Source of the DNA: Candidatus Symbiobacter mobilis CR
Lineage (GTDB): Bacteria > Pseudomonadota > Gammaproteobacteria > Burkholderiales > Burkholderiaceae_C
NCBI RefSeq assembly: GCF_000477435.1
Contig: NC_022576.1
Span: 434,001 to 498,000 of the forward strand
Direction of reading: 5' to 3'
Length of the DNA stretch: 64,000 nucleotides
In this document: positions 26,242 to 36,275 of the stretch, in pieces
Numbering within the stretch: the first letter of the stretch is position 1
Layout: the number at the start of each line of letters is the position of its first letter
Notes under the pieces: generated by a model
Told to the model about the DNA's origin: nothing
The model's database searches: none
What the model saw: only the letters and a program-made list of their open reading frames with translations
Made by a program: the position numbers and the translations under genes

Positions 26242-29200
26242 TTACTCCCATCGCTGCAATTGTTGAAGTACTTTTGCGCACGCTGCCTCATGCTCCGTGC
26301 ATCGCTGACGTTCTTGTTCCACAACGACCAGTGGGGCCTTGGCAACGAAGGCAGGATTGGAAAGTTTGGCGCGTGCTTTGGCAATTTCTGCCTCCAGCCG
26401 TGCCAATTCCTTGCGCAGCCGGGCTTGTTCGCTCGCAGCATCGACGGCCACGGCGAGGCAAAGGTGCGCGTCAGCGGCAACGAGGACAGGGGCAGATTGC
26501 GTCGATGTGTTCCAAGCTGCTTCATCGTGCAAGATACGTACCCCTTCTAGCCTAGCCAACCCGCAAAGCAAAGGGGTTGCCATGTCGAGGAACACGGCAT
26601 CCACGCCGGGCGCGGGGTGCAGCAGCAATGCGGGCCTGGCCGCAGGAGATAAGGCCATCTGGCTGCGTAGGTTGCGACAAGCATCCACCCAGTTTTGCAA
26701 TCGCTGCATCGCCGTGGTTGCTGCATCGTCCTGATTGCCAGCGTCAGATTCTGGGTAGGGAGCCACGGAGAGAGACGACGCAGTGACTGGCATAGCCGGT
26801 CGGTCCGTGCATGTACGGGATCCGGCCACATCGGCGACCTTTTGCCATAGCTCCTCGGTAACGAAAGGAATCAGCGGATGCGCCAGCCGCAGGATGGCTT
26901 CCAGCGTGCGTAACAGGGTGCGCCGGGTCGCACGTTGCTGTGCCTCGGAGTCAGTCTGCAACTGCACCTTGGCGATTTCCAGGTACCAGTCGCAGTATTC
27001 GTTCCACACAAAGGAATAGATCGCGGTGGCAACGTTATCGAGGCGGTATGCGGCAAACCCGGCATGCACTTCGACAATCGTTGCGTGCAGACGGGAGACG
27101 ATCCACCGGTCGGCAACGCTCGTGCCGACGGCAGGGGTATCGAGGCCGCAGTCGTACCCTTCGCAGTGCATCAACACGAACCGGCTCGCATTCCACAGCT
27201 TGTTGCAGAAGTTGCGGTATCCCTCGCAACGCTTGGTGTCGAAATTGAGGGTGCGCCCCAGCGTGGCAAGGGACGCAAAAGTCAGTCGCAAGGCATCCGC
27301 ACCGTAGGCCGCAATACCTTGGGGGAATTCCTGGGCGGTGTTGCGGCGGATTTGTTCAGCCGTCTCGGGTCTGCGCAGTCCTTCGGTACGTTTCGCCAGC
27401 AAATCAGGCAGGGCGATGCCGTCGATCAGATCGACGGGGTCGAGCACGTTGCCTTCGGACTTGCTCATCTTCTTGCCCTGGGCATCACGCACCAGCCCGT
27501 GCAGATATACATGCCGGAAGGGAACCTGACCGGTGAAGTGCGTCGTCATCATGATCATCCGGGCGACCCAAAAGAACAGGATGTCGTACCCAGTCACCAA
27601 CACCGAAGAGGGAAAGTACAGCGCATGGTCGGACAAAGCTACGGTCCCCGCAGCATCGTTGGCATCTTTCCATGGCCAACCGACGGTGCTGAAAGGCACC
27701 ATGGCGGAGGAAAACCAGGTATCGAGCACGTCTTCATCCTGTCGCAGCGGGCCGTCGTAGCCCGCTGCCCGGGCTTGGGATGCGGCTTCGTCGGCGTTGC
27801 GGGCGACGTAGACGGCGCCATCATCGCCATACCAGGCAGGAATTTGGTGCCCCCACCATAACTGGCGGCTGATGCACCAGTCCTGGATGTTGTGCATCCA
27901 CTGGAAGAAGGTGCTGTTCCAGTTCTCGGGGACAAACCGCACAGCTCCGGATTCGACGGCATCAATCGCCTTTTGCGCGATGCTGCGCTGGGTCGGATCG
28001 CCAGTAGCAACTTTGCGGGTCGCCACGAACCATTGGTCGGTCAGCATCGGTTCGATGATCTGCCCCGTGCGTACACAGCGCGGCACCATCAGCTTATGGG
28101 GCTGCACCCGCACAAGCAGCCCTAGTGCTTGCAAGTCGGCCACGATGCGATCACGGGCGACGAAACGATCCAACCCTTGGTACGCCGTAGGCATCAGCGT
28201 AGGACGGGCATCCCCGGTGCCACCAGCGCCAGTGTCTGGATCGAAATACAAGGGGGCATCGCGCAGCGTTGCATCCAGCCCCAGCACGCACACCATGGGG
28301 AGCCGATGCCGCTGCCCGACTGCGTAGTCGTTGGCATCGTGCGCGGGGGTCACTTTGACCACACCGGTACCAAATTCTGCATCGACGTATTCGTCGGCAA
28401 TGATGGGGATGGTGCGCTGGCATAGCGGCAATGCCACATGTTTGCCGATCAGGTGGCCATAGCGCGGATCGGCGGGATGCACCATCACGGCCACGTCGCC
28501 CAACAGGGTTTCCGGCCGCGTCGTTGCCACGATCAGCCCGCGCTGGAGTGAGCCATCGACCTCCTGCTCTCCTTCGACGAAGGGATAGAGGATGTGCCAT
28601 AGCGACCCATCCTCTTCCTCGCTCTCGACTTCCAGGTCGCTGACTGCGCTGTGCAGCACGGGATCCCAATTGACCAACCGCTTGCCACGGTAGATCAGCC
28701 CTTGCTCGGCCAAACGAACGAAGGTCTCTGTCACGGCACGCGAGCGTTCCGTATCCATCGTGAAGTATTCGCGACCCCAGTCCACGCTCGCGCCGAGGCG
28801 GCGCATTTGCGTGGTGATCGTCTTGCCACTCTTGTTCTTCCAGGCCCAAACTTCGGTAACGAAGCGTTCACGTGACTCCGTTACCGTCTCCCCCAAAGTG
28901 CGGCGATCCAGCCCGCGTGCTTGGAGCTGCCGCTCCACGACGATTTGGGTCGCGATGCCTGCATGGTCGGTCCCGGGAATCCACGCGGTGTTGTACCCCC
29001 TCATGCGGTGGTAGCGCGTGAGGCTGTCCATGATCGTCTGGTTGAACGCATGCCCCATGTGCAGCGTTCCCGTGACGTTGGGGGGAGGGAGCTGGATGGC
29101 AAAGTTGTCCCCCGCCATGGCAGCCTGTTCGCTGGGGCTGCCCGTGCCGCGCCAGCCAGCGGATGCGTATCCTCTGGTCTCCCATTCAGGGCCCCAGCGG

Positions 29201-29271
29201 GCTTCGATGGACGCGGGGTCGAAAGACTTGGAAAGGCTTTGCAGCGCTGGTTGGTGCAGGGAATCGGGCAT
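26242..29271 (-). CDS. valS: Valyl-tRNA synthetase
   Basis: Class I synthetase of 1009 aa (E. coli 951) that charges tRNA-Val. The HIGH motif is HMGH at residues 71-74 within [13 protein letters not shown], and KMSKSEGN is present. An editing (CP1) domain lies between them ([18 protein letters not shown]). A C-terminal coiled coil ([20 protein letters not shown]) is typical of ValRS. The ATG at 29271 gives the family N-terminus; the longer frame from 29388 adds 39 residues with no support. Confidence 0.96.
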   Translation of the reverse strand: MPDSLHQPALQSLSKSFDPASIEARWGPEWETRGYASAGWRGTGSPSEQAAMAGDNFAIQLPPPNVTGTLHMGHAFNQTIMDSLTRYHRMRGYNTAWIPGTDHAGIATQIVVERQLQARGLDRRTLGETVTESRERFVTEVWAWKNKSGKTITTQMRRLGASVDWGREYFTMDTERSRAVTETFVRLAEQGLIYRGKRLVNWDPVLHSAVSDLEVESEEEDGSLWHILYPFVEGEQEVDGSLQRGLIVATTRPETLLGDVAVMVHPADPRYGHLIGKHVALPLCQRTIPIIADEYVDAEFGTGVVKVTPAHDANDYAVGQRHRLPMVCVLGLDATLRDAPLYFDPDTGAGGTGDARPTLMPTAYQGLDRFVARDRIVADLQALGLLVRVQPHKLMVPRCVRTGQIIEPMLTDQWFVATRKVATGDPTQRSIAQKAIDAVESGAVRFVPENWNSTFFQWMHNIQDWCISRQLWWGHQIPAWYGDDGAVYVARNADEAASQARAAGYDGPLRQDEDVLDTWFSSAMVPFSTVGWPWKDANDAAGTVALSDHALYFPSSVLVTGYDILFFWVARMIMMTTHFTGQVPFRHVYLHGLVRDAQGKKMSKSEGNVLDPVDLIDGIALPDLLAKRTEGLRRPETAEQIRRNTAQEFPQGIAAYGADALRLTFASLATLGRTLNFDTKRCEGYRNFCNKLWNASRFVLMHCEGYDCGLDTPAVGTSVADRWIVSRLHATIVEVHAGFAAYRLDNVATAIYSFVWNEYCDWYLEIAKVQLQTDSEAQQRATRRTLLRTLEAILRLAHPLIPFVTEELWQKVADVAGSRTCTDRPAMPVTASSLSVAPYPESDAGNQDDAATTAMQRLQNWVDACRNLRSQMALSPAARPALLLHPAPGVDAVFLDMATPLLCGLARLEGVRILHDEAAWNTSTQSAPVLVAADAHLCLAVAVDAASEQARLRKELARLEAEIAKARAKLSNPAFVAKAPLVVVEQERQRCTEHEAACAKVLQQLQRWE

Positions 29272-29437
29272 GGGAACGTCACCGAGTAATCGGCCGCCTA
29301 GTACAGTGAGGGGGCCAGTGGGGGGACAACGGAAAATAGATGGGGCCAACTGGACGGGGCCATCAGCAAACAAGGGCACTGCAAGCATCCGGGAATAGCC
29401 GGGAATAGCCGTTTATGGCATCCCTCCACAGTTCTTT

Positions 29438-29544
29438 GTAGGACTGACGCAAAATTGCCCCAGCAAGGCATACCCACGCAGATAGTACAAAACAGTACGG
29501 CAAGTGGGGATCACGACGCTGGGGTGGTTTTGCGTAAGTCCTAC
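29438..29544 (+). repeat. Repeat family 2, copy 2 (89-bp core, 107 bp with outer arms)
   Basis: The core 29447-29535 matches the copy at 7528-7616 in length and most bases. Outer arms GTAGGACT (29438-29445) and AGTCCTAC (29537-29544) extend the inverted repeat here, giving GTAGGACTGACGCAAAA paired with TTTTGCGTAAGTCCTAC. Inside, CCCAC pairs with GTGGG around two GTAC words (AGTACAAAACAGTACGG), so nested stems can form. It lies in the 464-bp divergent region between valS and the glycosyltransferase gene. Confidence 0.78.
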
Positions 29545-29735
29545 TTCGACTTCGGATATGTGCCAACAGCCTCTGTATTGACCGTACACGGCGCCATGAA
29601 AACGCCGCAAAATGTGCGCGTTGCCATTGTACGAACCGCCCCTGGGATGCAGGTGGTGGTCTTTATGTCTACAATTTTTGGCTCTCCCTTTACCGGGCTA
29701 TGGGTATTGCACGGTAGATGTACTACCCTATTTGC
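29545..29735. promoter_or_regulatory. Upstream region of the glycosyltransferase gene
   Basis: Gene-free DNA between the family 2 repeat and the glycosyltransferase start; with 29272-29437 it forms the divergent region shared with valS. It is AT-richer than the coding DNA. TTGACC at 29579-29584 could be a -35 element, but no matching -10 at good spacing is convincing. No riboswitch or tRNA was recognised. Confidence 0.3.
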
Positions 29736-30530
29736 ATGAAACTTTCCGCAATCATCATCACCCACAACGAACAGGCCAATATAGGCGAGTGCATTCGTTG
29801 TCTCGACTTTGTCGATGAGGTCGTCGTACTCGACCATGGGAGCACGGACGACACCGTACACATCGCCCGGTCCTTGGGCGCACGGGTGCATACCACCGAC
29901 GATTGGCCCGGGTTTGGGCCGCAAAAGAACCGTGTGCTTGATCTGGCACAAGGGCAATGGATTTTGTCTATCGATGCCGACGAGCGCGTCACCCCGGAGC
30001 TGCGGCAAGAAATCCTTCGGTCGATTGCCTGCGATACCGCAGACTGTTTTGCCCTTCCCAGGCTGTCATGGTTCTGTGGCAAGTTCATTCGCCATTCCGG
30101 CTGGGCGCCCGACCTTGTCGATCGTCTTTTCAAGGCCGGGACTGCACGGTTTTCCAACGATCTGGTGCATGAAAAGCTGCTTCCCCAGGGGCCTTCGCAC
30201 CGGCTGAGTACGCCGTTATTGCATTTCAGTTACCGGGATTTTTCTGATGTGCTGCGCAAGATCGACCGGTATTCCACCGCTTCCAGCGCGCAGGCCTATG
30301 CACGTGGCAAGCGTGCCAGCGTGCTGGGCGCCATGGGCCACGGGTTGTGGGCGTTTTTGCGCACTTTCTTTTTGCAAGCGGGGTTTTTGGACGGCGAACA
30401 TGGATTGGTGCTGGCCATTGCCAGAGCGCAAGGGAGCTACTACAACCATCTGAAACTGTGGCGGTTGTGCCAAACGAATGGGGAATCCATCACTGCGATC
30501 GATCCGGTAATCCACAAGGACGGGTTGTGA
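29736..30530 (+). CDS. Family 2 glycosyltransferase, LPS core type
   Basis: A 264-aa GT-A fold glycosyltransferase of the LgtF/WaaE-like group. The N-terminal nucleotide-sugar binding region is KLSAIIITHNEQANIGECI, and the metal-binding motif is SIDADERVTPEL. The C-terminal half (LLHFSYRDFSDVLRKIDRYS) is typical of enzymes that add glucose to the LPS inner core; the exact sugar is unproven. The ATG at 29736 starts directly with the conserved strand. gmhB elsewhere in the window also serves LPS core synthesis. Confidence 0.85.
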   Translation: MKLSAIIITHNEQANIGECIRCLDFVDEVVVLDHGSTDDTVHIARSLGARVHTTDDWPGFGPQKNRVLDLAQGQWILSIDADERVTPELRQEILRSIACDTADCFALPRLSWFCGKFIRHSGWAPDLVDRLFKAGTARFSNDLVHEKLLPQGPSHRLSTPLLHFSYRDFSDVLRKIDRYSTASSAQAYARGKRASVLGAMGHGLWAFLRTFFLQAGFLDGEHGLVLAIARAQGSYYNHLKLWRLCQTNGESITAIDPVIHKDGL

Positions 30531-30743
30531 AGCAGTCGCTGCCATGCGTTCAACTGGGTGGGTACACTGCCCAAAACAGGGGGTAGCTGGCGGTTGGCTG
30601 TTTCCATGCTCTTTGGACTGGATACGCGCTGTCTGTTCCTCTATACCTGTTTTTTCGTCCCAGCGATCTTTCCCATTCCCAGGTTAGGCTAAGCCGTTGA
30701 TCGGGCTGGTTTTGGGATAGATGGGAACCGAGTCGACTTTTCC

Positions 30744-32030
30744 ATGTCTCCCATGCTTCGTTGTGTATTGCGTTGGTGCTGCCTGTGCTTGCTGGGCATG
30801 GGCCTTGCCCCCTCCTGGGCACAGTTTCGCGTCGAGGTTTCCGGCGTAGGGTTGACCCAGTTGCCGGTCACCGTCGCGCCCTTTCGGGGACAAGAGGAGG
30901 CAGGGCAAAAGATGTCCGGGATCGTCTTGGCCGATCTGGAACGCAGCGGTCGTTTTCATGCTGTTGACGTCACGCTAGGTGCGGTCGATGAAAACGCGAT
31001 GCCTCCTCTGGGGTCGTTGCGGAAGGCAGGGTCAGACGCTGTGGTTGTGGGCAGCGTCACCAGGCTGGCAGATGGGAAGTTCGACGTCCGTTTCCGCTTA
31101 TGGGATATCGTCCAAGGCAAAGACTTGGGCGGGCATAGTTACGTCGTCCCCCCACATCGGTTGCGCTTAGCAGCGCATAAAGCGGCAGATTACGTCTACG
31201 AAAAATTGACTGGAGACAAGGGCGTTTTTTCGACCAGGATTGCCTATGTCACCAAGTCTGGCTCCCGGTATCAGCTTTGGGTTGCCGATGCCGACGGCGA
31301 CAACGCGCAATCTGCATTGACCAGTCCGGAACCGATCATTTCCCCTGCTTGGTCACCCGATGGCAATCGGTTGGCATACGTGTCGTTCGAGGCGCGCAAA
31401 CCTGTCGTGTATGTGCATGACATTGGTACCGGCAGGCGCCGTATCGTCGCCAATTTCAAGGGTTCCAACAGCGCCCCAGCCTGGTCTGATGATGGCAAAA
31501 CCTTGGCTCTGACGTTGAGCCGCGACGGTGGCTCGCAGCTTTTCCTGCTCCATGCCGACGGAGGGGAGCCGCGCAGGTTGCTCCAATCCTCCAGCATCGA
31601 TACCGAACCCACCTTTGCGCCAGATGGCAAAAGTATCTATTTCGTCAGCGACCGGGGAGGGGCGCCGCAAATCTACCGCACGACCTTGACCGGGCGTAAC
31701 GTGGAACGGGTCACGTTCGTGGGGAATTACAACGTTTCCCCGTCGATCAGCCCCGACGGCCGCTGGATGGCTTACGTTGCGCGGGTGGGCAATGAATTCA
31801 AACTGCATCTGATGGAATTGCAGACCAAAGAGCTTCGCGCCATCACGTCGACCGTCGCGGATGAAAACCCTGCATTCGCACCGAACGGCAAGATGTTGAT
31901 CTACGCTACGCAAATCGACGGAATGGAAGCGCTGATGACCACCACGTTGGATGGACGGGTCAAGGCGCGGTTGAGCGGGCAGAGCGGCGATATCCGCGAG
32001 CCGGACTGGAGCCCTTTTCTGGAACAGTAA
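30744..32030 (+). CDS. tolB: Tol-Pal system protein TolB
   Basis: Periplasmic TolB of 428 aa (E. coli 430). A signal peptide of about 26 residues ends at SWA-Q. An N-terminal alpha/beta domain is followed by a six-bladed beta-propeller with repeated PxWSPDGxxLAY-type units, such as ISPAWSPDGNRLAYVS and SPSISPDGRWMAYVA. It binds Pal and helps draw the outer membrane inward during division. pal and cpoB follow directly. tolQRA, usually just upstream, are absent; the preceding gene is the glycosyltransferase, 213 bp away. Confidence 0.95.
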   Translation: MSPMLRCVLRWCCLCLLGMGLAPSWAQFRVEVSGVGLTQLPVTVAPFRGQEEAGQKMSGIVLADLERSGRFHAVDVTLGAVDENAMPPLGSLRKAGSDAVVVGSVTRLADGKFDVRFRLWDIVQGKDLGGHSYVVPPHRLRLAAHKAADYVYEKLTGDKGVFSTRIAYVTKSGSRYQLWVADADGDNAQSALTSPEPIISPAWSPDGNRLAYVSFEARKPVVYVHDIGTGRRRIVANFKGSNSAPAWSDDGKTLALTLSRDGGSQLFLLHADGGEPRRLLQSSSIDTEPTFAPDGKSIYFVSDRGGAPQIYRTTLTGRNVERVTFVGNYNVSPSISPDGRWMAYVARVGNEFKLHLMELQTKELRAITSTVADENPAFAPNGKMLIYATQIDGMEALMTTTLDGRVKARLSGQSGDIREPDWSPFLEQ

Positions 32031-32058
32031 CGTTGTAGTAACCCAAAGGAGTGGAACG

Positions 32059-32595
32059 ATGAAAACATGGTGGATAGCGATGGCTTGTGTGGTTGCCTTG
32101 GCTGGTTGTGCCACCAAGGTTCCCTTGAATGAAGTGCCGGTGGAAACTGCCGAGCCTGACCCTATGACGCAGCAGCAAGACGATGGGGCCGCAGCCGTGG
32201 ATACTGCGCAGCCAGCAGCCACCGATCTTTCCCCCGCTACCACAGAAACTGTCGTGGACGGTGCCCCCCTCACGAACATCATTTATTTCGACTACGACAG
32301 TACCATGATCAGACCTGAGTTCCAGTCTGTCGTCGCAGGCCACGCGCAAAAGGCCCTGGGCAACTCCTCGCTGCGGTTGGTGCTGGAAGGTCATGCGGAC
32401 GAAATGGGCAGCCGCGAATACAACCTGGCTTTGGGGCAGCGCAGGGCAGAGTCGGTGCGCAATTCCTTGACGATCCTGGGAGTCCCTTCCAGCCAAATCG
32501 AAGCCATCAGCTTTGGCGAGGAAAAGCCCGCCGTACTGGGAGCCAGCGATGATGCGTATGCCAAAAATCGTCGGGTGGAGGTGCGCTATCCATGA
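32059..32595 (+). CDS. pal: Peptidoglycan-associated lipoprotein Pal
   Basis: Outer-membrane lipoprotein of 178 aa. The signal peptide ends in the lipobox LAGC (Cys near residue 16). The OmpA-like domain starts at NIIYFDYDSTMIRPEF and includes LEGHADEMGSREYNLALGQR, which binds diaminopimelate in peptidoglycan. A region rich in Thr, Ala and Asp links lipid anchor and domain. It has an AAGGAG site seven bases before the ATG. Its stop overlaps the start of cpoB by 4 nt. Confidence 0.95.
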   Translation: MKTWWIAMACVVALAGCATKVPLNEVPVETAEPDPMTQQQDDGAAAVDTAQPAATDLSPATTETVVDGAPLTNIIYFDYDSTMIRPEFQSVVAGHAQKALGNSSLRLVLEGHADEMGSREYNLALGQRRAESVRNSLTILGVPSSQIEAISFGEEKPAVLGASDDAYAKNRRVEVRYP

Positions 32596-33392
32596 CTTGG
32601 CCGATCTGCCCTGGGCAGTATTCGGTGGCATCATGGTGCAGAACGATGGTGTTTGCCGTTGGGGTATGCGGTAGCGTCAGTGCCAGCGCCGCCTTGTTTG
32701 AAGACGGCGAGGCGCGCAAAGCCATCCTGGATCTGCGCCAGAAATTTGAAAGCCAGAAGCTGGCCGTGGAACAGGCCAAGCAGGCATGTACTACCCATGG
32801 TGCTTCGCAGGCAGATAGCCTATTGGCTTTGCAGCGACAAATCGAGCTGCTGCGTGGGGAACTTGCGCAGTTGCGCGGGGAACAGGAAAAGCTGGCCGCC
32901 GCCCTGGCCGAAGAGCAGCGTCAGCGCAAGGATGAGACACGTAGTGTTGCCGACCGCCTCGGGAAGCTCGAACCTGCCAAGGTCAATGTTGACGGAGCCG
33001 AATTTGTCGCAGATCCTGCCGAGCGCAGAGAGTACGACGCGGCAATGCAGGCTTTCAAGCAGGGCGACTATCTTGGCGCGCAGCAGCAGTTCGTTGCGTT
33101 CATTGAGCGGTATCCGGGCAGTGGTTACCTGTTGTCCGCGTTCTTCTGGTTGGGGAATGCCCAGTACGCGACGCGGGACTACAAGGAAGCGATCTTCAAC
33201 TTCCGTGCGATGGTCTCCCGCGCTCCCAAGCACATTCGTTCCCCGGAGGCCATCCTCGCCGTAGCCAGTTGTCAGCTCGAACTCAAGGATGTGCGGGCAG
33301 CGCGCAAGACGCTCCAGGAGCTGATTCAGACGTACCCGAAGTCCGAAGCTGCCGTTGCAGCCCGGGAACGTTTGGCAGCCCTCAACAAGTAA
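32592..33392 (+). CDS. cpoB: Tol-Pal system coordinator CpoB (YbgF)
   Basis: Periplasmic protein of 266 aa. The N-terminus has a signal-like hydrophobic stretch ending ASA-A near residue 33. A coiled coil of about 80 residues rich in Q, L and E follows (trimerisation region). The C-terminus has tetratricopeptide-type repeats, for example AAMQAFKQGDYLGAQQQF and YPKSEAAVAARERL. CpoB coordinates peptidoglycan synthesis with outer-membrane constriction. The ATG overlaps the pal stop; a second ATG 18 codons later gives a more ordinary signal peptide. Confidence 0.93.
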   Translation: MTWPICPGQYSVASWCRTMVFAVGVCGSVSASAALFEDGEARKAILDLRQKFESQKLAVEQAKQACTTHGASQADSLLALQRQIELLRGELAQLRGEQEKLAAALAEEQRQRKDETRSVADRLGKLEPAKVNVDGAEFVADPAERREYDAAMQAFKQGDYLGAQQQFVAFIERYPGSGYLLSAFFWLGNAQYATRDYKEAIFNFRAMVSRAPKHIRSPEAILAVASCQLELKDVRAARKTLQELIQTYPKSEAAVAARERLAALNK

Positions 33393-33437
33393 TCTCCCTC
33401 AGCAAATCGGCACATACCCCAGCGGTATCGACCCATC

Positions 33438-34232
33438 GTGACCCTTTCATGGCAGGAGCGCTTTGGCGCAGTCGAGCGATTGCTGGGTTCCGTCGGTGCG
33501 CAGGCCATTGCCAGCGCCCACGTCGCCGTGGTGGGGCTGGGTGGGGTGGGGTCGTGGGCTGTCGAGTCTTTAGCGCGTAGCGGGGTACGCGCTCTGACGC
33601 TCGTCGATTTCGACGACGTGGCGCCAGGGAACATCAACCGCCAATTGCATGCCACCGATGCCACAGTGGAAATGCCCAAGGTCGCTGCGATGCGTGACCG
33701 GGTGCTGTCCTACCATCCCCAGTGTCTCGTGCATTGCGTGCCGCAGCGAATAGGCGTGGAACAGACTACGTTGGCTTGTCTGGAGGGGGTAGACGCCTTG
33801 ATCGATGCCTGCGACGAGGTCCGTGCCAAGGTTGCCCTCGCGCAATGGGCGCTGGCCCATCCGCAGTGTGCTTTCGTCATGGTTGGGGCGGCTGCGGGAA
33901 AGCGCTGCGCGCACCTCGTGGACGTTGCCGACTTGGCAGAGGTTTGTCACGACCCGTTGCTGGCCAAGGTGCGCAACGCATTGCGCCGAAACCTGGCCAT
34001 GCCACGTTGTCGCGGCAAGGCGGGCCTTTGCACTGTGTACAGCCCGGAGCCTATGCCGACCCTATCTCCCACTGCGCAGCAGTCCTGCCCGACTTGGGGG
34101 CTGGGAAACCACGGGTGGGGTTGTTTGGTGAGTGTGACCGCCACTTTGGGGCACTGCGCTGCGGGCTGCATCGTGCAGCGTCTCGTAGAGTGTGCCGGGG
34201 AGCGGACAGTGGCTGTTTTGCCGCATTCCTGA
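33438..34232 (+). CDS. tcdA: tRNA threonylcarbamoyladenosine dehydratase
   Basis: A 264-aa E1-like enzyme (E. coli TcdA/CsdL 268 aa) that cyclises t6A to ct6A at position 37 of ANN-decoding tRNAs using ATP. It has the Rossmann motif VVGLGGVGSWAVESLARSG, the ATP-binding DFDDVAPGNINRQ and the IDACDEVRAKVAL segment. The RCRGKAGLCTVYSPE region corresponds to the family's PVRGGLGTVYSRE-like loop. It follows cpoB by 45 bp and is possibly co-transcribed. A tRNA-Lys gene, a natural t6A substrate, lies 49 bp downstream. Confidence 0.92.
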   Translation: MTLSWQERFGAVERLLGSVGAQAIASAHVAVVGLGGVGSWAVESLARSGVRALTLVDFDDVAPGNINRQLHATDATVEMPKVAAMRDRVLSYHPQCLVHCVPQRIGVEQTTLACLEGVDALIDACDEVRAKVALAQWALAHPQCAFVMVGAAAGKRCAHLVDVADLAEVCHDPLLAKVRNALRRNLAMPRCRGKAGLCTVYSPEPMPTLSPTAQQSCPTWGLGNHGWGCLVSVTATLGHCAAGCIVQRLVECAGERTVAVLPHS

Positions 34233-34281
34233 CTCGATACAATCTTCGGTTCCGTTCCGGGCTTGGCCCTGCGGGCGCTTC

Positions 34282-34357
34282 GGGATGTTAGCTCAGTCGG
34301 TAGAGCAGCGGACTTTTAATCCGTTTGTCGTGGGTTCGATCCCCGCACATCCCACCA
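34282..34357 (+). tRNA. tRNA-Lys (anticodon UUU)
   Basis: A 76-nt cloverleaf with encoded CCA. The acceptor GGGATGT pairs with ACATCCC, the D loop is AGCTCAGTCGGTAGAGC, and the anticodon stem GCGGA/TCCGT holds the loop CTTTTAA (anticodon TTT at positions 34-36). The T arm is CGTGGGTTCGATCCCCG. All stems pair, with one G-T at the top of the anticodon stem. No strong terminator follows. Confidence 0.96.
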
Positions 34358-34410
34358 ACACTCCCCGTTCGTTTCCCTTCCCTGTTCCTCCCCTTGCGTT
34401 CGTTGCCGAA

Positions 34411-34788
34411 GTGGCGTCGACCGAGGCGTCTTTGCGCTGTGCTGGCGTGCAAACCGTTCTCCTGCTACTGGCCTCCAACGTCTTCATGACGGTGGCGTGG
34501 TACGGACACCTCAAATTTGGCAGAGACTGGCCGCTTTGGCAAGCGATTGTCGTTTCGTGGGGAATCGCGTTGATCGAATATTGCCTGGCCGTACCGGCCA
34601 ACCGGATGGGTTACGGGCAGTTCAGCGGGTTCCAGCTCAAGATCATCCAAGAAGTGGCCACGCTCACCGTGTTCATCGGTTTTGCCATGCTCGTCTTGCG
34701 CGAGCGGTTTGCCTGGAATTACGCCATGGCTTTTTTATGCCTGGCGTGTGCGGTGGGGTTTGCCTTCTACCCCCCGGCAACTCCGTAA
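34411..34788 (+). CDS. Small membrane protein of the DMT superfamily, DUF486
   Basis: About 125 aa with four predicted membrane segments (around VLLLLASNVFMTVAW, AIVVSWGIALIEYCL, LTVFIGFAMLVL and AMAFLCLACAVGFAF). It includes the DUF486 hallmark EYCLAVPANRMGYGQFSGFQLKIIQE. Function is unknown; the fold is related to small drug/metabolite transporters. The frame is open back through the tRNA, so the true start must lie after 34357. A GTG at 34411 gives a sensible N-terminus and a TTG at 34432 is the alternative. Confidence 0.8.
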   Translation: MASTEASLRCAGVQTVLLLLASNVFMTVAWYGHLKFGRDWPLWQAIVVSWGIALIEYCLAVPANRMGYGQFSGFQLKIIQEVATLTVFIGFAMLVLRERFAWNYAMAFLCLACAVGFAFYPPATP

Positions 34789-34882
34789 CCCGTCGCACAT
34801 GGAAGCTGTGCAAGGTTTCAGGCAGTCGTTGGATTCCTGGCTGCATACCGTGCAGCCAGGCAAACCGGCATAGTGCAGGCGT

Positions 34883-36247
34883 ATGAGCTCTGTATTCCAT
34901 TTCACTTTCGTTCCCTGGTTTCGGTCGGTCGCTCCGTACATCCACAAATTTCGGCACCAGACCTTTGTTGTGGGGCTATGTGGGGAGGCCATCGCCGCAG
35001 GAAAGCTTCCCAGTCTTGCTCAAGATTTGGCGTTGATCCAGAGCATGGGTGTGCGGGTCGTGCTGGTCCATGGCTTTCGTCCACAGGTTAACGAACAACT
35101 TCGAGCCAAGGGACACCAGTCCCGCTACCACAAAGGGATTCGCATCACCGACGAGGTTTCGCTTGACTGTGCGCAGGAGGCAGCCGGCCAGCTTCGCTAC
35201 GAAATCGAGGCCGCATTCAGCCAGGGGCTACCGAATACCCCGATGGCTGGGGCGACGGTGCGGGTCATTTCCGGCAACTTTCTGACTGCACGGCCTGTGG
35301 GCATCGTCGAAGGAGTAGATTTTCAGCATTCCGGGGTGGTACGCAAGATCGATACCGCCGGAATCCTTCGCTCGCTAGACATGGGCGCGCTGGTACTGAT
35401 GTCTCCGTTCGGCTTTTCACCGACAGGGGAAGCCTTCAACCTCACGATGGAAGAAGTGGCCACGTCCGTGGCTGTGGCATTGCAGGCCGACAAATTGTTG
35501 TTCGTGACGGAAATTCCCGGTATCGCTGCCATTCCCACCCAGCCCGTGGGGCCGGACAACCCTATCGATACGGAACTCTCGCTGGCTTTGGCAGAAAAGT
35601 TCCTCGCAGAGCTGCCCGAAGCCAATCAACCCACCAACCCAGCCTTTTACTTGCAGCACTGCGTCAAGGCCTGCAAGGGAGGGGTGGAGCGCAGCCACAT
35701 CATTCCTTTTGCCGTCGATGGGTCGATCTTGTTGGAGGTCTACGTGCATGATGGCATCGGCACGATGGTTGTCGATGAAAAGCTCGAAAGCCTGCGTGAG
35801 GCCACCGTCGACGACGTCGGCGGCATCCTCCAGCTCATCGAACCTTTCGAAAAGGACGGAACGATGGTCAAGCGCAGCCGCACGGAAATTGAGCGGGACA
35901 TCGGCTTGTATACCGTCATTGAGCACGATGGAGTGATCTTTGCCTGCGCTGCGCTCTATGCCTACCCGGAAGCGCGTACCGGAGAAATGGCCGCGTTGAC
36001 CGTATCCCCCGATGTGCAGGGGCAAGGCGATGGAGAGCGTGTGCTCAAGCGCATCGAACAGCGTGCGCGGCTGGCAGGGTTGGACAGCATCTTCGTGCTG
36101 ACGACCCGAACCATGCACTGGTTCCTCAAAAGGGGTTTCATGCAGGTTGACCCCGAGTGGCTGCCCGAAGCGCGCAAGCGCAAATACAACTGGGATCGGC
36201 GCAGCATCGTCCTCGTCAAGAAGTTGCACGAGTCTGCTGCGCCCTAG
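34883..36247 (+). CDS. argA: N-acetylglutamate synthase (amino-acid acetyltransferase)
   Basis: A 454-aa ArgA, first enzyme of arginine synthesis, which acetylates glutamate with acetyl-CoA. The N-terminal amino-acid kinase-like domain (to about residue 290) has VVLVHGFRPQVNEQL and the RITDEVSLDCAQEAAGQLR region that in the family is involved in arginine feedback. The C-terminal GNAT domain contains AALTVSPDVQGQGDGERVL (acetyl-CoA loop; the usual QGxGxG is QGQGDG) and FVLTTRTMHWFLKRGF. It is convergent with hemH with 28 bp between. Confidence 0.95.
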   Translation: MSSVFHFTFVPWFRSVAPYIHKFRHQTFVVGLCGEAIAAGKLPSLAQDLALIQSMGVRVVLVHGFRPQVNEQLRAKGHQSRYHKGIRITDEVSLDCAQEAAGQLRYEIEAAFSQGLPNTPMAGATVRVISGNFLTARPVGIVEGVDFQHSGVVRKIDTAGILRSLDMGALVLMSPFGFSPTGEAFNLTMEEVATSVAVALQADKLLFVTEIPGIAAIPTQPVGPDNPIDTELSLALAEKFLAELPEANQPTNPAFYLQHCVKACKGGVERSHIIPFAVDGSILLEVYVHDGIGTMVVDEKLESLREATVDDVGGILQLIEPFEKDGTMVKRSRTEIERDIGLYTVIEHDGVIFACAALYAYPEARTGEMAALTVSPDVQGQGDGERVLKRIEQRARLAGLDSIFVLTTRTMHWFLKRGFMQVDPEWLPEARKRKYNWDRRSIVLVKKLHESAAP

Positions 36248-36275
36248 CCGACGTGGGTTGGGTCAACGGGCCTTG

